From NCBI RefSeq assembly GCF_009848495.1, contig NZ_WWEP01000035.1, forward strand, positions 109,676 through 173,675: DNA of 64,000 nt. Direction: 5' to 3'. The stretch comes from Flavobacterium sp. MK4S-17. Lineage in GTDB: Bacteria; Bacteroidota; Bacteroidia; Flavobacteriales; Flavobacteriaceae. A program made the position numbers and the translations under genes. The notes beneath the pieces were generated by a model that saw nothing but the letters and a program-made list of their open reading frames with translations, was not told where the DNA came from and did no database searches. Shown piece by piece: positions 28,123 to 37,032 of this stretch (position 1 is the stretch's first letter; the number at the start of each line of letters is the position of its first letter).

Positions 28123-30611
28123 GGAATACTTCGAAAAAAAGGACACTTGAAGAAAAGTTCCCGCTACTGGCTGTCGAGGAGAACTGCATCCTGAGCAAAG
28201 ATGCCGATATTACAGCCTGCTTTACGGTGCAGCTGCCGGAACTTTTTACGGTCGCCTCAGCGGAATATGAGGCCATCCATGCCGCGTGGCATAAAGCGGT
28301 CAAGACACTGCCCGACTATTCGGTAGTACACAAGCAGGACTGGTATATCAAGGAAAGCTATACGCCTGAGCTTGCCGAAGACGGGCTGAGCTTTTTGGGC
28401 AGGTCGTACAAGCAACATTTTAACGAGCGCCCGTTCCTGAACCATTACTGCTACCTGTTCCTGACTAAAACCACGAAGGAGCGCATGCGGATGCAGAGCA
28501 ATTTCTCAACGCTATGCCGTGGCAGGCTGGTCCCAAAAGACGCCCGCGATAAAGAAACGGTGCACCAATTTATGGAAGCGGTGGCACAGTTCGAGCGTAT
28601 CATTAACGATTCCGGGCTTGTCAGGATCACCAGGATGGGTGAAGAAGACATTGTAGGAACGGAGGAACGTCCGGGTTTGCTTGAGCAGTACCTGACCTTA
28701 TCCACCGCAGAAGCCGAACCGTTGCAGGATATAGCGCTGCACGGTGAAGAAGTGCGTGTGGGCAACAAGAGGCTGTGCGTGCACACTTTATCGGATACTG
28801 ATGACCTGCCGGGCAGCGTCAGTGCCGATACCAGGTTTGAAAAGCTCTCTACTGACCGTAGTGACTGCAGGCTGTCCTTTGCCGCACCAGTGGGGCTGCT
28901 TTTGGGCTGTAACCATATCTACAATCAGTACCTGTTTTTGGATAACAGCGCGGACAACCTCCAGAAATTTGAGAAGTCCGCCAGGAACATGCACTCGCTG
29001 GCACGGTATAGCCGCAGCAACCAGATCAATAAGGAATGGATCGAGCGCTACCTGAACGAAGCCCATTCGTTCGGACTTTCGAGCATCCGTGCCCATTTCA
29101 ATGTGATGGCATGGTCAGACGACCCGGCGGAACTCAAGCAGCTCAAGAACGATACCGGGAGCGCGCTGGCACTGATGGAATGCAAGCCCAGGCACAATAC
29201 CACCGATGCAGCCACCTTGTATTGGGCGGGCATCCCCGGCAACGCGGGCGACTTCCCCAGCGAGGAAAGCTTTTATACCTTCATCGAACCGGCACTGTGC
29301 TTCTTTAGCCAGGAAACCAACTACAGGGACTCACCATCACCTTTTGGATTGAAGATGGCTGACCGGCTGACTGGAAACCCCATCCATCTGGATATATCCG
29401 ACCTGCCGATGAAAAAGGGTGTTATTACCAACCGTAATAAATTCATACTGGGGCCGTCGGGCAGCGGGAAATCGTTTTTCACCAACCACATGGTGCGGCA
29501 GTACTATGAGCAGGGTGCCCATGTATTACTGGTTGATACCGGGAACAGCTACCAGGGGCTTTGCGAACTTATTCACGGAAAGACTAAGGGAGCGGATGGG
29601 GTGTACTTTACCTATACGGAAAATAACCCAATTGCCTTTAACCCCTTCTATACGGATGATGGCGTATTTGATATTGAGAAAAGGGAGAGCATTAAGACCC
29701 TGATCCTGACATTATGGAAGCGGGATGACGAACCACCGACACGCTCGGAAGAGGTGGCGCTTTCCAACGCCGTAAGCAGTTATATTGGACGTATCAGTCA
29801 GGAGGAGCACCCTTCTTTTAATGGCTTTTACGATTATGTGCGCAACGAGTACAAGGCGGTACTGGAGAACAAACAGGTCCGGGAGAAAGACTTTGACCTC
29901 GCTAATTTCCTAAATGTCCTGGAGCCTTATTACAAAGGCGGCGAATACGCTTACCTACTTAATTCCGAAAAGCAGCTCGACCTGCTGTCGAAACGCTTTA
30001 TCGTATTTGAAATCGATGCCATTAAGGACCACAAGATACTCTTCCCGATCGTGACGATCATCATCATGGAAGTCTTCATCAATAAGATGCGAAGGCTCAA
30101 GGGCCAGCGCAAACTGATCCTGATCGAAGAAGCGTGGAAGGCCATAGCCAAGGAAGGCATGGCGGAATACATCAAGTACCTGTTCAAGACAGTCCGGAAG
30201 TTCTTCGGCGAGGCCATCGTGGTGACCCAGGAAGTCGACGACATCATACAATCGCCGATAGTAAAGGAAAGCATCATCAACAATTCGGATTGTAAGATAT
30301 TGCTGGACCAGCGCAAATACATGAACAAGTTTGACGACATACAGGCCATGCTTGGGCTTACCGAGAAAGAAAAAGCGCAGGTGCTTTCCATTAACATGAA
30401 CAATGACCCGTCAAGGCTCTATAAGGAAGTGTGGATCGGGCTTGGGGGCACCCAGTCGGCTGTGTATGCGACCGAGGTAAGCCTTGAGGAGTACCTCGCC
30501 TATACCACGGAGGAAAGCGAAAAGATGGAAGTGATGGAACTGGCTGCCCAGCTTGGGGGCAATGTTGAGCTCGCCATACGGCGTATCGCGGCACAGCGCC
30601 GCGAACAGTAA
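28119..30611 (+). CDS. traG: VirB4-family conjugation ATPase (TraG)
   Basis: This is the main ATPase of the mating channel, 830 residues. The N-terminal 420 residues form the VirB4 membrane-associated domain. The C-terminal ATPase has Walker A ILGPSGSGKSFFTN near residue 443 and Walker B LILIEEAWKAIA near 664, with the following motif VTQEVDDI typical of VirB4. It is GC-rich and well conserved compared with the cargo. It sits between traF and traI in the standard order. Confidence 0.95.
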   Translation: MRNTSKKRTLEEKFPLLAVEENCILSKDADITACFTVQLPELFTVASAEYEAIHAAWHKAVKTLPDYSVVHKQDWYIKESYTPELAEDGLSFLGRSYKQHFNERPFLNHYCYLFLTKTTKERMRMQSNFSTLCRGRLVPKDARDKETVHQFMEAVAQFERIINDSGLVRITRMGEEDIVGTEERPGLLEQYLTLSTAEAEPLQDIALHGEEVRVGNKRLCVHTLSDTDDLPGSVSADTRFEKLSTDRSDCRLSFAAPVGLLLGCNHIYNQYLFLDNSADNLQKFEKSARNMHSLARYSRSNQINKEWIERYLNEAHSFGLSSIRAHFNVMAWSDDPAELKQLKNDTGSALALMECKPRHNTTDAATLYWAGIPGNAGDFPSEESFYTFIEPALCFFSQETNYRDSPSPFGLKMADRLTGNPIHLDISDLPMKKGVITNRNKFILGPSGSGKSFFTNHMVRQYYEQGAHVLLVDTGNSYQGLCELIHGKTKGADGVYFTYTENNPIAFNPFYTDDGVFDIEKRESIKTLILTLWKRDDEPPTRSEEVALSNAVSSYIGRISQEEHPSFNGFYDYVRNEYKAVLENKQVREKDFDLANFLNVLEPYYKGGEYAYLLNSEKQLDLLSKRFIVFEIDAIKDHKILFPIVTIIIMEVFINKMRRLKGQRKLILIEEAWKAIAKEGMAEYIKYLFKTVRKFFGEAIVVTQEVDDIIQSPIVKESIINNSDCKILLDQRKYMNKFDDIQAMLGLTEKEKAQVLSINMNNDPSRLYKEVWIGLGGTQSAVYATEVSLEEYLAYTTEESEKMEVMELAAQLGGNVELAIRRIAAQRREQ

Positions 30612-30635
30612 TTACAACAATTTAAAATCAATACT

Positions 30636-31265
30636 ATGAAAAGAGCATTTTATTTGGTGTGGGCTGCCCTGCTGTTGGCAGCCGCACCGGCAAGCGCGCA
30701 ATGGGTGGTAACCGATCCGGGTAACCTGGCGCAGAGCATTATCAACACTGCCGACCAGATCATTGAAGCCTCGGCGACAGCGAGCAACACGCTGGATAGC
30801 TTTAAGGAGGTCAAGAAGGTGTATGAACAGGGCAAGGAATATTATGATGCCCTGAAAGCGGTCAATAACCTGGTCCGGGATGCGCGCAAGGTACAGCAGA
30901 CGGTACTTTTGGTCGGGGACATTTCAGACATGTACGTTACGAATTTCGGGCATATGCTGAACGACCCGAACTTCAGCCCGCAGGAGCTCAGCGCTATCGC
31001 TTTTGGCTATTCCAGGCTACTCAATGAAAGTACAGAACTGCTCAATGAGCTGAGCCAGATCATCAACGCCTCGTCCCTTTCCCTTAATGACAAGGAGCGT
31101 ATGGACATTATCGAGAGGGTGTACAAGGAAGTACGTGACTATTACAACCTGGTCCGCTATTATACGCATAAGAACATCTCGGTCAGCTTCCTACGGGCCA
31201 AGAAGCGGAACGATACCCAGCGCGTATTGGAACTCTACGGCACCTCCGGCCAAAAATACTGGTAA
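30636..31265 (+). CDS. traI: Conjugative transfer protein TraI (DUF4141)
   Basis: The 209-residue product starts with a signal peptide ending at ASAQW (near residue 22) and continues as an all-helical periplasmic protein, with the family block VVTDPGNLAQSIINTADQI and a later YNLVRYYTHKNISVSF. This matches DUF4141, called TraI in CTnDOT-like elements and thought to correspond to a VirB5-like component. Four bases separate it from traJ. Confidence 0.9.
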   Translation: MKRAFYLVWAALLLAAAPASAQWVVTDPGNLAQSIINTADQIIEASATASNTLDSFKEVKKVYEQGKEYYDALKAVNNLVRDARKVQQTVLLVGDISDMYVTNFGHMLNDPNFSPQELSAIAFGYSRLLNESTELLNELSQIINASSLSLNDKERMDIIERVYKEVRDYYNLVRYYTHKNISVSFLRAKKRNDTQRVLELYGTSGQKYW

Positions 31266-31268
31266 GCC

Positions 31269-32273
31269 ATGGTGCTGCAAATTGAATTCAGCAACCTGCA
31301 CGAGATGCTGCGCGCGCTCTATGATGAAATGCTGCCCCTCTCGGCAGAGATGGCGGCTGTCGCCAAAGGGCTTGCCGGGCTGGGTGCGCTGTTCTACGTG
31401 GCACTGAAAGTCTGGCAGGCGCTCAGCCGCGCCGAACCTATTGATATGTTCCCGCTGCTCAGGCCTTTTGCTCTGGGATTGTGTATCATGTTTTTCCCCA
31501 CTATGGTACTGGGTACGATGAACGCGGTGCTGAGCCCGGTGGTTACCGGCACGCATGGCATACTGGAGGGACAAGTACTGGACCTCAATGCCCTGCAGGC
31601 GCAAAAAGACCAGCTGGAGCATGAGGCGATGATGCGCAACCCCGAGACGGCGTACCTGGTGTCGGATGAGGAGTTCGACCGCCAGCTCGAAGAGCTGGGC
31701 TGGTCACCTTCGGACCTTGCTACCATGTCAGGGATGTACCTGGAGCGAGGGATGTATCAGCTTAAACAAGATATACGCAATGCCTTCCGGGAACTATTGG
31801 AAATCCTGTTTCAGGCAGCGGCACTGGTAATTGATACCATCAGGACATTCTTCCTGATTGTGCTGTCGATATTGGGGCCGATCGCTTTTGCCATTTCGGT
31901 TTGGGACGGCTTCCAGTCGACCCTGCACCAATGGCTCACGCGGTACATCAGCGTGTACCTGTGGCTTCCGGTTTCGGATTTGTTCAGCGCCATGCTTGCT
32001 AAGATACAATCCCTCATACTGGAGCGTGACATCGAACAGCTTTCCGACCCCACTTTTATTCCGGATACCTCCAATGCGGTGTATATCATTTTTATGATCA
32101 TCGGCATTATCGGCTACTTTACCATCCCGACGGTAACGGGCTGGATCATACAGGCCGGCGGCGCGGGGAACTATACGCGGAATGTCAACCAGGCGACCCA
32201 AAAGGCGGGCAATATTGCCGGCGCAACAACGGGAGCGGCTACGGGGAATATCAGCGGGAGGCTTATGAATTAA
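31269..32273 (+). CDS. traJ: Conjugative transfer membrane protein TraJ (VirB6-like)
   Basis: This 334-residue polytopic inner-membrane protein has several hydrophobic helices (FYVALKVWQAL, FALGLCIMFFPTMVLG, LIVLSILGPIAFAISV, IIFMIIGIIGYFTIPTV). The conserved block ISVYLWLPVSDLFSAMLAKI is typical of TraJ of Bacteroides conjugative transposons, which takes the VirB6 place in the channel. The Gly/Ala-rich C terminus is usual. It lies in standard order between traI and traK. Confidence 0.92.
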   Translation: MVLQIEFSNLHEMLRALYDEMLPLSAEMAAVAKGLAGLGALFYVALKVWQALSRAEPIDMFPLLRPFALGLCIMFFPTMVLGTMNAVLSPVVTGTHGILEGQVLDLNALQAQKDQLEHEAMMRNPETAYLVSDEEFDRQLEELGWSPSDLATMSGMYLERGMYQLKQDIRNAFRELLEILFQAAALVIDTIRTFFLIVLSILGPIAFAISVWDGFQSTLHQWLTRYISVYLWLPVSDLFSAMLAKIQSLILERDIEQLSDPTFIPDTSNAVYIIFMIIGIIGYFTIPTVTGWIIQAGGAGNYTRNVNQATQKAGNIAGATTGAATGNISGRLMN

Positions 32274-32292
32274 TAACTTTTAAAACGGAATT

Positions 32293-32916
32293 ATGGAATT
32301 TAAAATCTTACGGAACATAGAGAACAGTTTCCGGCAGATCCGGCTGTATGCCATTATTTTTTCCACAGTCTGCCTGGGCATCACGGGCTATGCGGTCTGG
32401 GAGTCCTACCGCTTTGCCCGCGAACAGCGTGAGAAGGTGTATGTACTGGACCAGGGCAAGTCGCTGATGGTAGCCCTCTCGCAGGATGCAGCGGTGAACC
32501 GCCCGGTGGAGGCGCGTGAGCACGTAAGGCGCTTTCACGAGCTTTTCTTTACCCTCGCACCGGATAAGGCTGCGATTGAGAGTAATATGCGAAGGGCATT
32601 CAACCTCGCGGATAAAAGCGCCTTTAATTATTACAAGGACCTTGCAGAAAAGGGCTACTACAGCCGTATCATCTCCGGCAATGTACAGCAGCGTACCGAG
32701 GTGGACAGCGTGCACTGCGACTTTGAACGCTACCCGTACACGGTGCGGACCTATGCCAGGCAATACATCATCCGTTCCAGCAATGTTACGCGAAGAAGCC
32801 TTGTAACCTCGTGCCTGCTGGTCAATTCGGTACGGTCCGATGAAAACCCCCAGGGCTTCACGATGGAGCAATTCCGCGTCTTGGAGAACAAGGATATGGA
32901 AGTTGTGGAACGCTAA
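32293..32916 (+). CDS. traK: Conjugative transfer protein TraK (VirB8-like)
   Basis: The 207-residue protein has a short cytoplasmic N terminus, one transmembrane helix (LYAIIFSTVCLGITGYAVW, residues 18-36) and a periplasmic domain with the family block LFFTLAPDKAAIESNMRRAFNLAD. This is the TraK/VirB8 layout; VirB8 proteins form part of the inner-membrane scaffold. It is followed after ten bases by the short traL gene. Confidence 0.92.
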   Translation: MEFKILRNIENSFRQIRLYAIIFSTVCLGITGYAVWESYRFAREQREKVYVLDQGKSLMVALSQDAAVNRPVEAREHVRRFHELFFTLAPDKAAIESNMRRAFNLADKSAFNYYKDLAEKGYYSRIISGNVQQRTEVDSVHCDFERYPYTVRTYARQYIIRSSNVTRRSLVTSCLLVNSVRSDENPQGFTMEQFRVLENKDMEVVER

Positions 32917-32926
32917 TAAGACAGCA

Positions 32927-33205
32927 ATGAAAAAGCTTCAATTATCACTGGAACCATGGCTTGACAAATTGGACAGCCAATGGAAGCAGCTGCCGCAGGA
33001 GCAAAGGAAGCGTATGGTACTGTATAGTTTCGCCGGCTACCTGATCATCACGCTGGCAGTAATTGTACAGGTTATCATGCAGGTCGGGCAACAAAGGGAA
33101 GTGCCTGTTACGCACATCACGAACCCCTTAGCAAACGGCATGGATAAGGGGACGGAGGTAAAAAATACGAGAGAACTTAAAAACGGAAACAATGAAAGAG
33201 AGTAA
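32927..33205 (+). CDS. traL: Small membrane protein in the traL position
   Basis: From the ATG at 32927 the product has 92 residues: a helical N terminus (LDKLDSQWKQLPQEQRKRM), one transmembrane helix (MVLYSFAGYLIITLAVIVQVIM) and a polar tail. Size, topology and place between traK and traM match the small TraL protein of Bacteroidota transfer operons. Little is known about its function. It overlaps traM by 14 bases. Confidence 0.75.
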   Translation: MKKLQLSLEPWLDKLDSQWKQLPQEQRKRMVLYSFAGYLIITLAVIVQVIMQVGQQREVPVTHITNPLANGMDKGTEVKNTRELKNGNNERE

Positions 33206-34484
33206 ACAAGCAAAAGGCCGCTTTTTGGACAGCGGCGAGCCTGCCGGAGAAGGGAATCACAACAGGATTAGCAAGGAGAAGCTTAAAAAGCCACTGGTGT
33301 TCAGTATAATGGCCATCCTGTTTATAGCCTGCCTGTATCTCATCTTCGGCGGAGATTCCGAGCAACAGCCTGCAGAGGCTGTTGCGGACGGCATCAATGA
33401 CGCGGTACCACAAGCAACGGAAGATGCGCTGCCCGCGGATAAAGGCAAGGCGTACGAGCAGGAAATGCTCAGGGAAAAGGAAAAGGCAAAACGTGAAGTG
33501 CTGATGACCTTATCTGATTACTGGCAGGCGGACAGCACTGCTAGTGCGGCTAAACAGCCTGAACCGGAGGACCCACGGGATATTCCAATGCAAAGGAGGA
33601 CAGCTAACCCAGCTTTGGGCAGCTACCAAAATATGCAGCGTTCCCTAAGCAGCTTCTACAGGGGAAACCCGGAACAGGAAGCCTTGCGTAAGGAAAATGA
33701 AAAGCTCAGGGAGCAGCTCGGGCAGCAAAGCCCGTCCCGCAACGGCTCGCTCGACCGGCTGCAACTCATGGAAAAATCGTACCAGATGGCAGCGAAATAT
33801 TTCCCGGGAACAGGAGGAAGTAAAGACAGTATTGGCAAAAAAGCCGAAGAGAAAGAAAACCGCAACTATCTGGAAGTGCTGCCGGCAAAGAAGGCTATAG
33901 TATCCGACCTCGCCCAACATGTACCGGATTCGTTGGCGTTACAAAAAGCAGCCCTGGCAACACAACGTAATTTTTATGGTGCGGGTAAAGCAGCCGCTAT
34001 GGTACAGCCTGCCAATTCGCTCAGGGCCTGTGTGCACCAGACGGTAAAAATAACCGGCGAGGGCACCGTGCAGTTGCGCCTGTTGCAGCCTGCAAGGCTT
34101 GGCGGTGCCACGCTTCCCGCAGGGTATATTGTAACAGCCACAGCGAAATTCCAAACCAGCCGCCTGCAACTGCAGGTGGTATCCCTTGAAACAGAAGGCA
34201 GGATCATACCGGTAGACCTCTCGGCCTATGACCTTGACGGGCAGAAAGGGCTTAACCTGCCGTACGCACCGGAAGTAACCGCAGTAAATGGCACACTTGC
34301 CAATATTGGCAATGCTGCCGGTGGCAGCTTCACCATCAACAGGAATGCCGGGCAACAGCTCACTTCGGATGCCACAAGGGGGTTGCTACAGGGCATCTCA
34401 GGCTACTTTTCCAAAAGGGTAAAGCCTCAAAAGGCGAACCTCAATGCAGGCTACCAGCTGTTCCTGGTATCAAAAGAAAAATAA
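33192..34484 (+). CDS. traM: Conjugative transposon protein TraM (VirB10-like)
   Basis: This 430-residue protein has a cytoplasmic N terminus, one transmembrane helix near residue 34-52 (LVFSIMAILFIACLYLIFGG), a long flexible periplasmic stretch with a coiled segment (EALRKENEKLREQLGQQ near 160) and a C-terminal beta-rich domain from about 250, with RACVHQTVKITGEGTVQLRLL. This is the TraM/VirB10 arrangement of a protein that spans the envelope and joins the inner and outer membrane parts of the channel. Confidence 0.92.
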   Translation: MKESKQAKGRFLDSGEPAGEGNHNRISKEKLKKPLVFSIMAILFIACLYLIFGGDSEQQPAEAVADGINDAVPQATEDALPADKGKAYEQEMLREKEKAKREVLMTLSDYWQADSTASAAKQPEPEDPRDIPMQRRTANPALGSYQNMQRSLSSFYRGNPEQEALRKENEKLREQLGQQSPSRNGSLDRLQLMEKSYQMAAKYFPGTGGSKDSIGKKAEEKENRNYLEVLPAKKAIVSDLAQHVPDSLALQKAALATQRNFYGAGKAAAMVQPANSLRACVHQTVKITGEGTVQLRLLQPARLGGATLPAGYIVTATAKFQTSRLQLQVVSLETEGRIIPVDLSAYDLDGQKGLNLPYAPEVTAVNGTLANIGNAAGGSFTINRNAGQQLTSDATRGLLQGISGYFSKRVKPQKANLNAGYQLFLVSKEK

Positions 34485-34500
34485 CTAAAATAAAAATCCA

Positions 34501-35391
34501 ATGAAAATACAACAGTTTACTATCGCAATGCTTGTACTGCTATGCGGTATCACATATAACACGCAGGCTCAGGTACACCCTGATGAGGTGATTGCCTTAG
34601 GAAAAGTGGAACCCTATACCATAGAAGTAACCTATGAAAAGACCACCCATATTATTTTTCCCTCCGGCATACGGTACGTGGATCTGGGCAGCGACAACAT
34701 TGTCGCGGGGAAGGCGGAGGATGCTGATAATGTACTGCGCGTGAAAGCGGCAGTAGCAGGCTTTCAAACCGAAAGCAATTTCTCTGTTATCACTGAAGAT
34801 GGGCAGTTCTACAGCTTTGACGTGTGCTATAGCGACCACCCGCTGATCCTGGGGCATAACCTTTCAAAAGGTATGCGGTCATCTTCAAGGAAAAAGGCTG
34901 CTGACATACGTTTTGAATCGCTCGGCGCAACGCCGGCAACGCTGACAGGCCTATTAATGGAGGCACTCTATAACAAGAACGAAAGGCAGCTGAAAGTCAG
35001 ATCGGAAGGCTATGGCATTACCCTTTCACTGCGGGGCATCTATATACATGGAGGAAAGTACTATTTCCATATCCAGACCGAAAATACCACTCATGTTCCC
35101 TTTACGCCGGATTTTATACGCTTCGCTATTGTTGACCGCAAGGTGGCCAAGCGCACCGTCGTCCAGGAGCGTACCCTGGAACCGCTGCGTTTGTACAAGC
35201 CACTACTTACAGTTGAAGGCCACAGTAAAGAAAGGAATGTGTACCTGCTGGATGTCTTTACCTTAACCAAGAGGCAGGTACTGGAAATTGAATTGGTAGA
35301 GAAGAACGGCGGCCGTGGGCAGCGGCTTAAAGTAAGGAACTCGGACCTTTTAAAGGCGGAGCCGCTGACAAAGCTCCGACTGAAATTCTGA
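34501..35391 (+). CDS. traN: Conjugative transposon protein TraN (DUF4138, VirB9-like)
   Basis: The 296-residue product has a signal peptide ending at NTQAQ (near residue 23), then a beta-rich DUF4138 domain with TTHIIFPSGIRYVDLGSDNI near 49-67 and PFTPDFIRFAIVDRKVAKR near 200-217. TraN occupies the VirB9 place in the outer-membrane ring. It is the last recognisable transfer gene: traO, traP and traQ homologues do not follow, and a promoter with a structured RNA region comes next. Confidence 0.92.
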   Translation: MKIQQFTIAMLVLLCGITYNTQAQVHPDEVIALGKVEPYTIEVTYEKTTHIIFPSGIRYVDLGSDNIVAGKAEDADNVLRVKAAVAGFQTESNFSVITEDGQFYSFDVCYSDHPLILGHNLSKGMRSSSRKKAADIRFESLGATPATLTGLLMEALYNKNERQLKVRSEGYGITLSLRGIYIHGGKYYFHIQTENTTHVPFTPDFIRFAIVDRKVAKRTVVQERTLEPLRLYKPLLTVEGHSKERNVYLLDVFTLTKRQVLEIELVEKNGGRGQRLKVRNSDLLKAEPLTKLRLKF

Positions 35392-35413
35392 GGTGGCAAT
35401 CGCCAATTTGGCA

Positions 35414-35444
35414 TTGCACATTATGGCAAAGGTTGCTATCTTTG
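35414..35444 (+). promoter_or_regulatory. Canonical Bacteroidota promoter downstream of traN
   Basis: TTG at 35414-35416 and TATCTTTG at 35437-35444 are 20 bases apart, an exact fit to the Bacteroidota consensus. Transcription would start near 35451 and enter the structured region. A hairpin with one bulge at 35396-35417 overlaps the upstream box and may end traN transcription. Confidence 0.65.
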
Positions 35445-35450
35445 TGTACA

Positions 35451-35690
35451 TATTGAAAATCTTAAAGTGTTTTTGCTTTAAGTCTCGTCACTGAAAACTG
35501 GTAATTTTTAAAGACTTCGAGGCTAAGTAGAGACGCTCATGCTACGGCGTGGGCGCTCGCTTATGCGAAGTCTAGGTATACCAGTGCCCCAGTGTCCGTA
35601 AGTGTGGTTGCCTGCGCCTATTTTTTTAGGCAGGGGAAGAATCGAACCTAACACTGCAGGGTCACACTTACCAGTAACTCATCAAAATAG
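35451..35690 (+). ncRNA. Structured RNA or leader between traN and the RpoA-CTD-like gene
   Basis: About 240 bases without a protein frame contain several exact stems: CTTAAAG/CTTTAAG at 35461-35482, ACTGGTA (35497-35503) with TACCAGT (35579-35585), inside it AGACTTCG (35512-35519) with CGAAGTCT (35566-35573), GTAAGTGTG (35598-35606) with CACACTTAC (35663-35671), and inside that an imperfect CCTGCGCCTA/TAGGCAGG hairpin. TACCAGT occurs again at 35669-35675, so the first arm has two possible partners. The 3' end touches the next gene. It could be a regulatory leader or a small RNA comparable in role to RteR of CTnDOT. No known RNA family was recognised. Confidence 0.55.
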
Positions 35691-35696
35691 AATGAA

Positions 35697-35924
35697 ATGG
35701 TAAACCCTGACGCGAAACTACAGATGCAGCTTTCAGAAAGTGACTTTCGTTTCAGTAAGAGAATGCTGAATTTTTTTTCCAATGTAGAGATCTATACCGT
35801 GAGGCAATTGACGGAAATCCCCCTTTCAAAATTTACATGCTTTAGAGGATTTAAAAATCAATGTATGGCTGAATTGATCGCATTCATAGAGTTTGAGCAG
35901 ATCGAGAATTACTTTAACAAATGA
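35697..35924 (+). CDS. Small protein resembling the RNA polymerase alpha C-terminal domain
   Basis: This 75-residue protein carries a helix-hairpin-helix-like stretch (LTEIPLSKFTCFRGF, then MAELIAFIEFE) that resembles the alpha-CTD of RNA polymerase, a domain that binds DNA and activators. It has no alpha N-terminal domain. The start at 35697 follows the structured RNA by a few bases, so expression may be controlled by that leader. It might act as a transcription modulator of the element. The similarity is by eye only, and other helix-hairpin-helix folds remain possible. Confidence 0.5.
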   Translation: MVNPDAKLQMQLSESDFRFSKRMLNFFSNVEIYTVRQLTEIPLSKFTCFRGFKNQCMAELIAFIEFEQIENYFNK

Positions 35925-36034
35925 CACATTATAATTAATAATGCTTTACAAAGCCTTCAGATTAAGTAAGTATATGGTAGGGAAAGCTGCATTTCTAATA
36001 TAAGTTCTCTTAATGTCAATTTTATCAATAGATT

Positions 36035-36808
36035 CTATATCCATCCCTCTTTAACGGATTTGGATCCAAGCTCGGCTAACGAAGAGCAACCTGATTTAAA
36101 GAAGATATGCTTGCGATGCGAATTTATGGTATGTACGGAGAGCGATAAGATTTCAGCTATTTCAGATGTGCTCTTACCAGAAAGCACGAGCCGTAACACT
36201 TCTTTTTCCCTGTCAGAAAATAACGCTTTCCCTGGCAATAGGGTGGTAGAATTAATAGGGACGTTATAATAAGACGGTTCTCCATCCAATCCTAAAAATG
36301 AAAGACCGGAACCTTTATTGTCAGTTTTAAGATGTGTGATATCGGTTTGCACACCCAAAACCCGGATAACAGCACCTTCTTCATTGGTTTGTATGGTTGT
36401 AGTTTGCATTAATATCCATTTGTAAGAACCATCTGCACAACGCAATCGGTAATCATAGCTTACTTTATATTTTAACACTTTTTCAGGTGGAAGCTGATTA
36501 AAAAATTCTGCTACTTTTCGCTCATAATCTGCAAACCGGGGCTTGTCTTCGGGGTGCATATTCTCAAAAAGGTATTCTACTGTAAACTCTTCGGGAGTAA
36601 TTCCAATGATCGGAACTATTTTATCACTAACAAATTCCATTTGCACCTGGGCAATATTTACAATGTAGTAATAGTAACTACCAACGTGAAAAATATCCAA
36701 CATCTTTTTGTAAATCTCCAATTCAAAAGAGGGAGGAATACTTCCATCCTGATGACGTGCAATCTGATGCCACGTTTTTTTCATCTCGTTAAACTTAACG
36801 ATTTCCAT
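36035..36808 (-). CDS. PAS-LuxR transcriptional regulator
   Basis: From the ATG at 36808 the protein has 257 residues. A PAS sensor domain spans roughly residues 20-165, with the PAC-like ending YRLRCADGSYKWILMQTTTI and IRVLGVQTDITHLK. The C terminus is a LuxR/GerE helix-turn-helix: FSDREKEVLRLVLSGKSTSE, then IAEILSLSVHTINSHRKHIF. Similar PAS-LuxR proteins are common one-component regulators in Flavobacteriia. The upstream ATG at 36871 would add a hydrophobic stretch not typical of the family. It diverges from the exported-protein gene run starting at 37033 and may control it. Confidence 0.85.
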   Translation of the reverse strand: MEIVKFNEMKKTWHQIARHQDGSIPPSFELEIYKKMLDIFHVGSYYYYIVNIAQVQMEFVSDKIVPIIGITPEEFTVEYLFENMHPEDKPRFADYERKVAEFFNQLPPEKVLKYKVSYDYRLRCADGSYKWILMQTTTIQTNEEGAVIRVLGVQTDITHLKTDNKGSGLSFLGLDGEPSYYNVPINSTTLLPGKALFSDREKEVLRLVLSGKSTSEIAEILSLSVHTINSHRKHIFFKSGCSSLAELGSKSVKEGWI

Positions 36809-37032
36809 ATTAACCAGATATAAGTCGTTAGCAAATTTCAAAAATACAAAAAACAAGAAAATCACTACCATTAGGGATTGTCAGTTTTTTCAGATTATTA
36901 TAATTTTGATTATAAAATAACAACTTATTGTTGTGATATGATTAGTTACCGATAATCTCACAAAGCTTATAACCTGAATTATGGTAATTACATCAGTAAA
37001 GCATTTAGATAAGTAAATAAACACAAACATTT

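Noticed and set aside
28119..34484. Long antisense frames inside traG, traJ, traK and traM
   Set aside because: They are by-products of GC-rich coding sequence; the sense frames have full family motifs.
35620..35670. tRNA-like T-arm motif on the minus strand (GGTTCGATTC)
   Set aside because: No acceptor, D-arm or anticodon stem can be formed around it; it is part of the RNA hairpin region.
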